From NCBI GenBank assembly GCA_003241285.1, contig QFOT01000019.1:1-29869 (forward strand): DNA of 29,869 nucleotides, read 5' to 3'. This DNA comes from Micavibrio aeruginosavorus. Lineage in GTDB: Bacteria > Pseudomonadota > Alphaproteobacteria > Micavibrionales > Micavibrionaceae. Under the pieces are notes generated by a model that saw nothing but the letters and a program-made list of their open reading frames with translations, ran no database searches and was not told the origin of the DNA. The position numbers were made by a program, and so were the translations under genes. Of this stretch, positions 16,353 to 23,416 are shown in pieces; the stretch's first letter is position 1, and each line of letters starts with the position of its first letter.

Positions 16353-17330
16353 CTATTTCTTGCTGCAATCGGCTAAAAATCCATCCATAAACTGCCTGAA
16401 CTCAATTGGCGTCAAATTTGGTTTAATCTGCGCCGCGCTTTGGAATTTCTTATTAAAGCAGGCCTGCATCGCGTATTGATTTGTCCACTCGCCGCCTTGT
16501 TGTCCGGCATCGGGATTAAACGTTACGGCCTGGACATCCTTGCCTTTGAACGTAACGGTGGCAAAGCAGCTCATGGCGGACGCTTCCAGATCTTCATAAG
16601 CCTTGATGCCTTTATCCTGTCCCCAGGCCAGAACCGGAAAATCGCCGGGGGTTGCGTTGATGGAATAGACAAGCTCGCCATTTTCAACTTTTGCGTCGGT
16701 CAATCCGCCATTGCAGCGGTCGCCGCCGGCGATTTGATCGACCAGCGATAATGTATTCCCGACTAATGTAACGAGGATAAGGCTGCTGAAACGCCCCGTA
16801 CCGCCCGTTTCGTTATAACTCTCAACCGCGAGCCCGCCTTTGACTTCGCCGAGTAATTCATAAGAAGAAAAACCTTTTTCGGCGGGCATATCCGGCTCTG
16901 ACGGGAATTCGTACAGGCTGCGATAGCGGCCTTCTTCTGTGCCTGTTTTGATATTCTTATAGCCTGATGCCGTTTCGCAGTTCGTAACGTCGATAGGGCC
17001 TTTGGGACCGTCGATGCCGAATAATTGTTCAAAACATAGGGGCGATACATCCATGCCAAGATCGGTTTTTAAGATTTTTGGCGCTCCGTTAATTCCGTTT
17101 GCATCGGGTGTTTCTGCGATCAGAGTCGTGACTTTTGCCGGATCGTTTTTTTTGAAAAGCGGGCGGGCGGGAACGGGTGGGGCTGGTTCTTCCGCCTGTG
17201 CGGTTTCAATGCCGGACGACGGCTTTATCGTCGCCAGGTAAGTGTCGCTTTTACGCGCCTGCATCGTGATGACGGTAATTGCGGTGCAGGCAGCCGCCAG
17301 AAATAGAGCGCCGCGGGAAATAGGTTTCAT
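16353..17330 (-). CDS. Exported protein of unknown function with six conserved-looking cysteines
   Basis: 325 aa; I do not recognise the family. The start at 17330 has AGGA five bases upstream. Residues 8-24 form a hydrophobic segment after a short basic N-terminus (MKPISRG). This is either a signal peptide, possibly cut after the AQA near residues 43-45, or an uncleaved anchor. A Cys at 15 resembles a lipobox (LAAAC), but the hydrophobic run continues past it, so a lipoprotein is less likely. A Pro/Ala-rich stretch (about 46-58) precedes the folded part. That part has six Cys (SPLCFEQ, TNCET, DRCNGG, MSCFA, QACFN, ADCSKK), an even number that fits disulfides in the periplasm. It is convergent with the dehydrogenase gene and faces away from ftsZ. 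Confidence 0.8.
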   Translation of the reverse strand: MKPISRGALFLAAACTAITVITMQARKSDTYLATIKPSSGIETAQAEEPAPPVPARPLFKKNDPAKVTTLIAETPDANGINGAPKILKTDLGMDVSPLCFEQLFGIDGPKGPIDVTNCETASGYKNIKTGTEEGRYRSLYEFPSEPDMPAEKGFSSYELLGEVKGGLAVESYNETGGTGRFSSLILVTLVGNTLSLVDQIAGGDRCNGGLTDAKVENGELVYSINATPGDFPVLAWGQDKGIKAYEDLEASAMSCFATVTFKGKDVQAVTFNPDAGQQGGEWTNQYAMQACFNKKFQSAAQIKPNLTPIEFRQFMDGFLADCSKK

Positions 17331-17407
17331 TTTAATCCTGATCTAAAATTTGAGCGCGGGGTTTTGATTCGCGGCTTTGGTACAAAGTTTGACTTAAAAC
17401 CAAAGTA

Positions 17408-17436
17408 AATTTAGGCAGCAACCTTGATAACGTCAA
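17408..17436 (-). promoter_or_regulatory. Candidate sigma-70 promoter for the exported protein
   Basis: On the minus strand, TTGACG (17436-17431, five of six bases of TTGACA) is followed after exactly 17 nt by TAAATT (17413-17408, four of six bases of TATAAT). Transcription would begin near 17400, leaving a leader of about 70 nt before the ATG at 17330. Confidence 0.4.
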
Positions 17437-17504
17437 ATTTATCCACAAATCCTTTTGAAGGCAGTGTCGTCTGCCGTCCTCCGAAGCGTGATCAGAAAAA
17501 AGTG

Positions 17505-17578
17505 GAATCAAATGAATCGGTTACGGCAAAGTATTTGCAATGGGAGTCATGTTGAGATTAGACTGGACCAACTGATTC
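17505..17578. promoter_or_regulatory. Cluster of GANTC (CcrM methylation) sites upstream of ftsZ
   Basis: Four GANTC sites lie in 74 bp: GAATC 17505-17509, GAATC 17514-17518, GAGTC 17544-17548 and GATTC 17574-17578. A fifth is at 17366-17370. GANTC is the target of the alphaproteobacterial cell-cycle methylase CcrM, and in Caulobacter ftsZ expression depends on this methylation, read through GcrA. One site per roughly 256 bp would be expected by chance. Whether this organism has CcrM or GcrA cannot be seen here. Confidence 0.5.
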
Positions 17579-17713
17579 GCACATTAGTACCGGTTGCCGC
17601 AGCACTTTTCCTCTTCCCAGTATTCCACTCCGCACTACAATCGCGGGTAATTCAAAAAACCGAGCCTATTGGATTTCGTCCTTTAGGCCTGAACTTCGGA
17701 GGTCTGCCTCAAT

Positions 17714-19498
17714 ATGATCAACATCAGGATGAACAACGTGAACCACGCTTCTACTAAACTATCCCCCAAAATCACCGTTGTCGGTGTGGGCGGAGCCGGC
17801 GGCAATGCCGTCAATAATATGATTACGACCAATATGGTCGGCGTCGACTTCCTGGTCTGCAATACCGATGCGCAAGCTATTGGTGGCAATCTGGCTGATC
17901 AAAAAATCCAACTCGGCTCCAGCCTGACAGAAGGTTTGGGCGCTGGCGCGAAGCCTGAAGTAGGCCGTGCGGCGGCTGAGGAAACTCTGGACGATGTCAT
18001 GCAGCATCTCGACCATGCAAATATGGTCTTTATTACTGCAGGTATGGGCGGTGGAACCGGTACAGGCGCTGCGCCTGTTATTGCGCGCGCCTGCCGAGAA
18101 AAAGGCATCTTGACCGTTGGTGTGGTAACAAAGCCGTTCCACTTCGAAGGTTCTCTGCGTATGCGCATGGCCGAAGAAGGTATCTCGGAAATGCAGCATT
18201 ATGTCGATACTTTGATCGTTATCCCGAACCAGAACCTGTTCCGCGTCGTCAACGAGAAAACGACATTCGCCGATGCGTTCAAGATGGCGGATAGCGTTTT
18301 GCAATCTGCCGTTCGCGGCGTAACGGATCTGATCGTCACGCCTGGTCAGATCAATCTGGATTTCGCCGATATTCGTAGCGTTATGCAGGAAATGGGCAAG
18401 GCCGTTATGGGCGTTGGCGAGTCAACCGGCGAACGCCGCGCGACCGAAGCCGCAGAAAAAGCGATTTCCAACCCGCTTCTGGACGATATTTCGATGAAAG
18501 GCGCGAAAGCCGTTATCGTTAACGTTACAGGCGGCTATGATATGACATTGTTTGAAGTTGATGAGGCCTGTAACCGCATCCGCGACGAAGTCGACGCCAA
18601 TGCCAATATCATCTTTGGTTCAAGTTTTGATGAATCCATGGAAGGCTCTATCCGGGTTTCTGTTATTGCGACGGGGATTGACGCTGCTGTCACCGAAAAA
18701 AAGTCACAGACCTCCAGTCAGTCAAAAATGGTTGGAGGGTCTACGGTTGATCGCATAAAGCTGAGTGCGCCAATGGCTTCTGCGCCGGTATTACCGGTAG
18801 CGCAGCCGCCTGAAGGCTATGCGGCTCCGGTTTCGCGTCCATCTTATGTGGCCCCGTCTTACCAGCCGGTTTCATATCCTGTTCAACAGACTGTCCGTCC
18901 CGCAGCTTCCGCCTCTTATGCAGCAGCCGCAGCGACAGCTCCAGCCTATGTCCAGCCTGAACTGCCTCCGGTCCAGCAACCGGTTTCTTATCAGGCACAG
19001 GCCTATGCACCAGCGCCAGTACAGCAACCTGTCCAGCCGCAAAGCTATCAATCTTTCGTTGAGCAACCTTCTGACTCCGCTTTCCGTGGTCAGCGTATAC
19101 AAGGCGCTTTCATTCCGCCGCAGCCTGTAGAGTCGGGTCGTGATCGCAATGAAAGCTGGGCAGCGCCAACGGCAACATCCTTTGCGCCGCAAGCTGAGAT
19201 TCAGCAGGCTCCAATTCAAACCCAGGCCCCTGAGAAGAAAAAATCAGGTTCTTTGTTTGAGCGCATCACCAGCGGTATCCGCCGTGAAATCGCTGCAGCC
19301 CGCGACTATGACGATGCGATGGATCAAGTTGCGGAGGCTCCGCAATATGAAGCGCCGAGAGCAGACATGCGCGCCGCGCCGCGCCGCGCACCCGATATGC
19401 CGGCTCAGGGCCGCCTGAACATCGATTCTCCGTCAGGGCCGTCTTCGGGTGATCCTGAACTGGAAATCCCGGCCTTTCTCAGAAGACAGGCAAATTAA
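17714..19498 (+). CDS. ftsZ: Cell division protein FtsZ
   Basis: 594-aa tubulin-like GTPase that polymerises into the division ring. The globular domain (about 18-335) shows ITVVGVGGAGGNAVNNM, the tubulin signature GGGTGTG at about 112-118, KPFHFEGSLRM, and the T7 loop INLDFADI with catalytic Asp residues near 216-219. A linker rich in Pro, Gln, Ala, Tyr and Val (about 365-480) follows, then a more charged part. The C-terminal peptide is LEIPAFLRRQAN, the FtsA/membrane-anchor binding tail in its alphaproteobacterial form. It is much longer than E. coli FtsZ (383 aa) because of the linker, as in Caulobacter (508 aa). The start at 17714 has GGAGG 11 nt upstream; the ATG at 17729 (preceded by AGG) is an alternative. 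A strong terminator follows at once, and no ftsA lies upstream. Confidence 0.98.
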   Translation: MINIRMNNVNHASTKLSPKITVVGVGGAGGNAVNNMITTNMVGVDFLVCNTDAQAIGGNLADQKIQLGSSLTEGLGAGAKPEVGRAAAEETLDDVMQHLDHANMVFITAGMGGGTGTGAAPVIARACREKGILTVGVVTKPFHFEGSLRMRMAEEGISEMQHYVDTLIVIPNQNLFRVVNEKTTFADAFKMADSVLQSAVRGVTDLIVTPGQINLDFADIRSVMQEMGKAVMGVGESTGERRATEAAEKAISNPLLDDISMKGAKAVIVNVTGGYDMTLFEVDEACNRIRDEVDANANIIFGSSFDESMEGSIRVSVIATGIDAAVTEKKSQTSSQSKMVGGSTVDRIKLSAPMASAPVLPVAQPPEGYAAPVSRPSYVAPSYQPVSYPVQQTVRPAASASYAAAAATAPAYVQPELPPVQQPVSYQAQAYAPAPVQQPVQPQSYQSFVEQPSDSAFRGQRIQGAFIPPQPVESGRDRNESWAAPTATSFAPQAEIQQAPIQTQAPEKKKSGSLFERITSGIRREIAAARDYDDAMDQVAEAPQYEAPRADMRAAPRRAPDMPAQGRLNIDSPSGPSSGDPELEIPAFLRRQAN

Positions 19499-19501
19499 TT
19501 G

Positions 19502-19526
19502 AAAGCCCGCGAAAGCGGGCTTTTTT
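19502..19526 (+). terminator. Intrinsic terminator after ftsZ
   Basis: GC-rich 6-bp stem GCCCGC/GCGGGC (19505-19510 with 19515-19520) closed by a GAAA tetraloop and followed by six T. The flanking A's can extend the stem. It begins a few bases past the ftsZ TAA, so ftsZ is probably transcribed separately from lpxC. Confidence 0.9.
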
Positions 19527-19948
19527 ATTGAATAGTCTTCAAAAACGCATCATGATTTTATTGTTAGGCTTCAGCGTGAAAAGCCACGCCGTTTTTCGGC
19601 CATCCCCAAGGTGAACGGCGGGGACTATGTCTTTATTCCTTCTTCCTCACTTGGGAGAGATAGGGAAATAAAAAATATCAAAAACGACACAACGAAGTAG
19701 GAGGCTAATCTAAGTAATTGAAAACAATATTATTTCAGTTTTATCTAATGTATTAGTATAATATTAAGCAAAAAATTGATTAAAAACGGCAATCGAAATG
19801 ATAGAGGTGGTTTTTATATAATTAAAACAATTACTTAATATTTGTAACACCGCGTTACAAAGCGTGAATTGAGGTTAAGGGCGGCGACCTCTATTTTAAG
19901 TTCATAATACTGATTAATTTTGAAAGCCCGCCGAAAGTTTAAAAGCAC
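19527..19948. other. Intergenic region between ftsZ and lpxC, AT-rich in its second half
   Basis: 422 bp without a gene. The first half has CGCCGTT (19587-19593) able to pair with AACGGCG (19614-19620) across 20 nt, within a GC-richer stretch that could be a small RNA or an old repeat copy. From about 19670 to 19850 the DNA is strongly AT-rich and contains TATAAT at 19757-19762, a possible -10 box without a good -35 at standard spacing. The perfect inverted repeat at 19841-19861 follows. The lpxC start has only a weak ribosome site. Confidence 0.6.
19841..19861. promoter_or_regulatory. Perfect 8-bp inverted repeat upstream of lpxC
   Basis: TTTGTAAC (19841-19848), five-base spacer ACCGC, GTTACAAA (19854-19861). 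No T-run follows, so it does not look like a terminator. Its size and symmetry fit a binding site for a dimeric regulator, about 90 bp before the lpxC ATG. I do not know which regulator would bind. Confidence 0.4.
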
Positions 19949-20878
19949 ATGCAACATACAATGTCCAAAACCGCCACCCTTTCTGGCGTAGGTCTTCACT
20001 CCGGCGCAGAAACCAGCCTTAAAATTAAAACTGCAAATATCGATTCCGGCATCGTTTTTGTCCGTACCGATGTTTCTGATCGTGATAATAAGATCGAGGG
20101 CAAATGGGATCGTGTTGTCGATACCCGCCTTTGCACAGTCGTCGGTAACGAGGCTGGCGTCACTGTCGGTACGATCGAACATTTAATGGCCGCTCTTCGC
20201 GCCTGTGGCGTTGATAATGCCGTGGTCGAGCTTGATGGTCCGGAAGTGCCGATTATGGACGGCTCCTCCGAGCCTTTCGTCACTGCCATTCAAAAAGCTG
20301 GTTTGAAAACACAAACCGCGCCGCGCAAAGCAATTAAAATTCTGAAAGAAGTCGTGATTGAAGACGGCGACAAACGCGTGGTTTTAAAGCCGGCAATAGG
20401 CTCCAAGTTTAAATCCGTCATTGAATTCGCTCATCCGTCCATTGGACGCCAATCCTATGAGATTGAAATGCTCAACGGCCATTTCCTGACGGATGTTTCC
20501 GATGCCCGCACGTTTGGATTTATGGAAGAAGTTCAGGCTTTGCGCGCCATGGGTCTGGCTCTCGGCGGTTCCATGGATAACGCCATCGTTCTCGATAAGG
20601 AAACCGTCATGAATAAAGACGGTCTGCGCTATCATGACGAATTTGCCCGTCACAAGCTTTTGGACGCTGTCGGTGACCTGTATCTGGCGGGCGCACCGAT
20701 CATTGGCCTCTATGAAGGTTTCAAGGCTGGGCATGCCATGAACAACAAGATCCTGCATGCCCTGTTTGCTCAGGCCGATGCCTGGACGACGATGGACCTT
20801 TATATCGATATCGATGCAGCGGTCAGCGATATGGTGCCGGTCCATGCCATGAAAGCCCAGCTTTCCCAGGCGGCTTAA
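19949..20878 (+). CDS. lpxC: UDP-3-O-acyl-N-acetylglucosamine deacetylase (LpxC)
   Basis: 309-aa zinc hydrolase that performs the committed step of lipid A synthesis, removing acetate from UDP-3-O-acyl-GlcNAc in the cytoplasm. Family features: SGVGLHSGAET near the start; GTIEHLMAALRACGVDN with base Glu 77 and zinc His 78; DGPEVPIMDGSSEPF (about 96-110); RHKLLDAVGDLYLAG with zinc His 235 and Asp 239; GHAMNNKILHAL with catalytic His 262. Length is standard. The ATG at 19949 gives the usual N-terminus; an ATG at 19961 is also possible. The presence of lpxC implies a lipopolysaccharide-bearing outer membrane. It is followed by a hairpin at 20902-20925. Confidence 0.97.
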   Translation: MQHTMSKTATLSGVGLHSGAETSLKIKTANIDSGIVFVRTDVSDRDNKIEGKWDRVVDTRLCTVVGNEAGVTVGTIEHLMAALRACGVDNAVVELDGPEVPIMDGSSEPFVTAIQKAGLKTQTAPRKAIKILKEVVIEDGDKRVVLKPAIGSKFKSVIEFAHPSIGRQSYEIEMLNGHFLTDVSDARTFGFMEEVQALRAMGLALGGSMDNAIVLDKETVMNKDGLRYHDEFARHKLLDAVGDLYLAGAPIIGLYEGFKAGHAMNNKILHALFAQADAWTTMDLYIDIDAAVSDMVPVHAMKAQLSQAA

Positions 20879-20901
20879 GAGTCAGCCTAAGGGTTGGCCT
20901 A

Positions 20902-20925
20902 AAATAAGCGGAAAACCGCTTATTT
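20902..20925 (+). terminator. Hairpin between lpxC and bamD, probable terminator
   Basis: Perfect 10-bp stem AAATAAGCGG/CCGCTTATTT with an AAAA loop, 24 nt after the lpxC stop. The T-rich end is part of the stem and is followed by CCC, so termination is probably incomplete; it could instead be a processing or stability element. Confidence 0.55.
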
Positions 20926-20974
20926 CCCTATAATTGATATTCGATTTTTTCTTCCGCCGTGCTACATAAAAGGC

Positions 20975-21085
20975 ATGAAAAAACTTGCCATTTTTGCCTC
21001 CGTTTCTCTTCTAGCCCCCGTTTTATTATTGGCAGCTTGCGCCAATGAGAAGCGCACAGATCCTCAAGGCCGGGAAGCTTTTTGA
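20975..21085 (+). pseudogene. bamD: Lipoprotein signal portion of bamD, out of frame with the rest
   Basis: A 36-codon frame beginning MKKLAIFASVSL, with a hydrophobic core and a lipobox LAAC at about 19-22, then ANEKRTDPQGREAF and TGA at 21083-21085. This is what the beginning of BamD should look like: an outer-membrane lipoprotein leader. It is in a different frame (+1) from the BamD body. Dropping one base from the TTTTT at 21079-21083 would continue it as EAFDEVERQHPYS, into the body. Even then only about 13 residues would separate the Cys from FDEVERQ, against about 34 in E. coli. Some 20 residues of the first TPR therefore seem to be missing. Confidence 0.7.
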
Positions 21086-21734
21086 CGAAGTCGAACGCCA
21101 GCATCCATATTCGGATTTCGCCACGCGCGCGCAGATAAAATCTGCAGAATCCGCCTATGAGAACATGCGCTACGACGAAGCGATTATATCGCTGGACCGT
21201 TTTATCGAGCTTCATCCGGGCCATGAACAAATCGACTATGCGTATTATCTGAAAGCCATGTGTTATTACGAGCAGATCACGGATGTCGCGCGGGATCAGG
21301 CGATGACAAAAGATGCGCTGACAGCCCTGAATGTCGTGATCGATCGTTTCCCTGATAGTAAATACCGCCGGGATGCCGAGCTAAAACGTGATCTGGCGCT
21401 TGATCACCTGGCAGGTAAGGAAATGGAAATTGGACGTTACTACCTGAAGAATAACGAAATCAATGCCGCGATTGGCCGCTTTACCACGGTCATCAAGAAC
21501 TACCAGACGACAACTCATGCGCCGGAAGCGCTATTGCGACTGGTTGAAGCTTATACAATCCTCGGCCTCAAAGACGAGGCGACGCGCGTAGCTGCTGTTC
21601 TCGCTTACAATTATCCGGGCAGTAAATGGTATCAGGATGCGTTTGATCTTCTCGATCCTGCGCAAAAAGCCAAACTTAAGAACAGCCAAAGCTTTCTTGA
21701 CCGCACCGTTGGCTCTCTTCTCAAAGACGACTGA
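21045..21734 (+). CDS. bamD: Outer membrane assembly lipoprotein BamD, N-terminus disrupted
   Basis: BamD is an essential part of the BAM complex that folds beta-barrel proteins into the outer membrane. The 229-codon frame carries the TPR body: LFDEVERQHPYSDFATRAQI, AIISLDRFIELHPGHEQIDY, YYLKAMCYYEQI, ALTALNVVIDRFPDSKYRRD, IGRYYLKNNEINAAIGRFTT, and AVLAYNYPGSKWYQDAF. The ATG at 21045 (MRSAQILKAG) has no ribosome site and would give a protein with no signal or lipid anchor, so the real start is probably 20975 with a frameshift or deletion between. SAQILKAGKLFDEVERQ in this frame itself resembles family sequence, which favours a short out-of-frame deletion over a single-base error. It is followed 17 nt later by recN. 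Confidence 0.88.
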   Translation: MRSAQILKAGKLFDEVERQHPYSDFATRAQIKSAESAYENMRYDEAIISLDRFIELHPGHEQIDYAYYLKAMCYYEQITDVARDQAMTKDALTALNVVIDRFPDSKYRRDAELKRDLALDHLAGKEMEIGRYYLKNNEINAAIGRFTTVIKNYQTTTHAPEALLRLVEAYTILGLKDEATRVAAVLAYNYPGSKWYQDAFDLLDPAQKAKLKNSQSFLDRTVGSLLKDD

Positions 21735-21751
21735 AGGAAACAGGCGGGACA

Positions 21752-23416
21752 ATGCTTAAATCCCTCCATATCAAGAACGTTGTCCTGATCGAGCAATTAT
21801 CCCTCGATTTCAGCCGGGGGCTCTCCGCGCTCACCGGTGAAACCGGTGCCGGTAAATCAATCCTTCTTGATTCTCTTGGCCTTGCTTTGGGCTCGCGTGC
21901 CGATAGCTCTCTCGTGCGGCGCGGCAGTGATCAATCATCGGTGACAGCCGAGTTTGAATTGCCTGCCGATCATCCTGCGAATATTATTTTAAAAGAGCAG
22001 GAGATGGAAACATCAACGACGATCATTCTGCGGCGAACGCTCGCCAGCGATGGGCGCAGCAAGGCTTTTATCAATGACGAGCCTGTCAGTATCAGTCTTT
22101 TGAAGTCACTTGGCGAAACGCTGGTTGATATCCATGGCCAGTTTGAAACTTATGGGCTTTTAAATCCGGCGTTGCACAGGCAAGTATTGGATGATTATGC
22201 TGATGCTACAAATCTCTTGAGCCTGACAAAATCAGCCTATGACACATGGCAGGATAAAATTCGTCGGCTGGAACAGGCAAAAGCCGAAGCTGAAAAAGCA
22301 GCCATGAACGAAGCCTGGCTGCGGGACAGTGTTAAAGACCTTGAAGCTCTTGATCCGCAAGCAGGTGAAGAAGAGGAGCTTTTGGGTTTGCGCCAGAAGC
22401 TCCAGAACCGCGATACGATCATTCAGGCTATTTCGTTTGCTGAAGAAGCATTGGCTGGTGAAGAAGGTTCCGATGCCCGTATCGCGCAGGCCTGGAAGGC
22501 TCTCAATAAAGTCGCCGACAAAGTCGGGGAAGAGGAAATCAAGAAAATACTGGAAGTGCTTGACCGTGCTTCTGCTGAAATTCAAACGGCTCATCGGCAA
22601 ATTGAAAGCCTGATGAGAGATGTCGATTCCGCTGAACATAGTCTGGAAACTATCGAAGACCGTTTATATGCGCTGCGGGCGCTGGCGCGTAAGCATCACT
22701 GCCAGACGGAAGATCTCCCGGCGCTTTATCAAGACTTCTCTGCGAAGTTGAAGCTTATGGATCATCAGGATCATGTGATCGGCGATTTGGAAAAAGAGAT
22801 CGTAAAAGCCAGGTCGGCCTACCAGGTTCAAGCCGAAAAACTGCATGACAAGCGCCTCTCTGTTTCCGGTAAGCTGGACAAGCTCGTCAATAAAGAGCTG
22901 GCGCCGCTGAAGATGGAAAAGGCCCGTTTTCAGACATCGATTGTGGCACAAAAGGATGAAACGCAATGGGGGCCAAATGGTTATGATGCCGTGGCTTTTC
23001 TGGTTACGACCAATGATAATGCTGATCCGGCCCCGCTGAACAAGATTGCATCAGGCGGAGAAATGGCTCGATTTATGCTCGCGCTAAAAGTAGTCCTAGC
23101 AGAAGCGGCAACGCAGGCCGCAACTTATGTGTTTGACGAGATCGATACCGGCATCGGCGGCGCAACGGCAAGCGCAGTCGGCGAGCGTCTGGCGCGTTTG
23201 GCGCAGCAGCATCAAGTGTTGGTGGTCACGCACTCCCCGCAAGTCGCTGCACGTGCCGACCATCATTGGGTTGTATCCAAAAAAGACGCGAAGACATCGA
23301 TCATTGCGCTCAAAGGTAAGGACCGTCAGGAAGAGATCGCCCGTATGTTATCTGGTAGCGAGATTACGAAAGAGGCAAGGGCGGCGGCTGGTAAGTTACT
23401 GGAAGTCGCAGCGTAA
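21752..23416 (+). CDS. recN: DNA repair protein RecN
   Basis: 554-aa SMC-like ATPase that helps hold and align DNA during double-strand break repair. The N-terminal head has LKSLHIKNVVLIEQLSLDF and Walker A GETGAGKS (about 29-36). The middle (about 160-370) is predicted coiled coil, rich in Glu, Lys, Ala and Leu. The C-terminal head has signature KIASGGEMARFMLALKV, Walker B TYVFDEIDTGIGG, and VVTHSPQVAARADHHWVV. Length matches the family. The order bamD-recN-ligA is common in alphaproteobacteria. Its TAA shares one base with the ligA ATG, so ligA translation is likely coupled. Confidence 0.97.
   Translation: MLKSLHIKNVVLIEQLSLDFSRGLSALTGETGAGKSILLDSLGLALGSRADSSLVRRGSDQSSVTAEFELPADHPANIILKEQEMETSTTIILRRTLASDGRSKAFINDEPVSISLLKSLGETLVDIHGQFETYGLLNPALHRQVLDDYADATNLLSLTKSAYDTWQDKIRRLEQAKAEAEKAAMNEAWLRDSVKDLEALDPQAGEEEELLGLRQKLQNRDTIIQAISFAEEALAGEEGSDARIAQAWKALNKVADKVGEEEIKKILEVLDRASAEIQTAHRQIESLMRDVDSAEHSLETIEDRLYALRALARKHHCQTEDLPALYQDFSAKLKLMDHQDHVIGDLEKEIVKARSAYQVQAEKLHDKRLSVSGKLDKLVNKELAPLKMEKARFQTSIVAQKDETQWGPNGYDAVAFLVTTNDNADPAPLNKIASGGEMARFMLALKVVLAEAATQAATYVFDEIDTGIGGATASAVGERLARLAQQHQVLVVTHSPQVAARADHHWVVSKKDAKTSIIALKGKDRQEEIARMLSGSEITKEARAAAGKLLEVAA

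Larger units (their letters stand above)
17331..17713. other. Divergent intergenic region upstream of ftsZ
   Basis: 383 bp between the exported-protein gene and ftsZ. It holds a minus-strand promoter candidate (17408-17436) and a dense group of GANTC sites (17505-17578, plus one at 17366-17370). GGAGG at 17698-17702, 11 nt from the ftsZ ATG, is its likely ribosome site. A plus-strand open frame at 17455-17757 has one hydrophobic stretch but overlaps ftsZ by 44 nt and has no family I recognise, so I do not call it a gene. No ftsA or ftsQ remnant is seen. Confidence 0.7.

Noticed and set aside
17393..17408. Possible CtrA box (TTAA-N7-GTAA) upstream of ftsZ
   Set aside because: The second half-site is imperfect and such AT-rich matches are common by chance.
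17455..17757. Plus-strand 100-codon frame upstream of ftsZ with one hydrophobic stretch
   Set aside because: It overlaps ftsZ by 44 nt, has no recognisable family, and lies over the regulatory region with the GANTC sites.
19568..19708. Open frame in the ftsZ-lpxC spacer reading through VNGGDYVFIPSSS
   Set aside because: No usual start with a ribosome site, very short, and no known family.
19757..19762. TATAAT as an lpxC promoter -10 box
   Set aside because: There is no reasonable -35 at 15-19 nt, and the region is AT-rich enough to make it by chance; mentioned only inside the intergenic entry.
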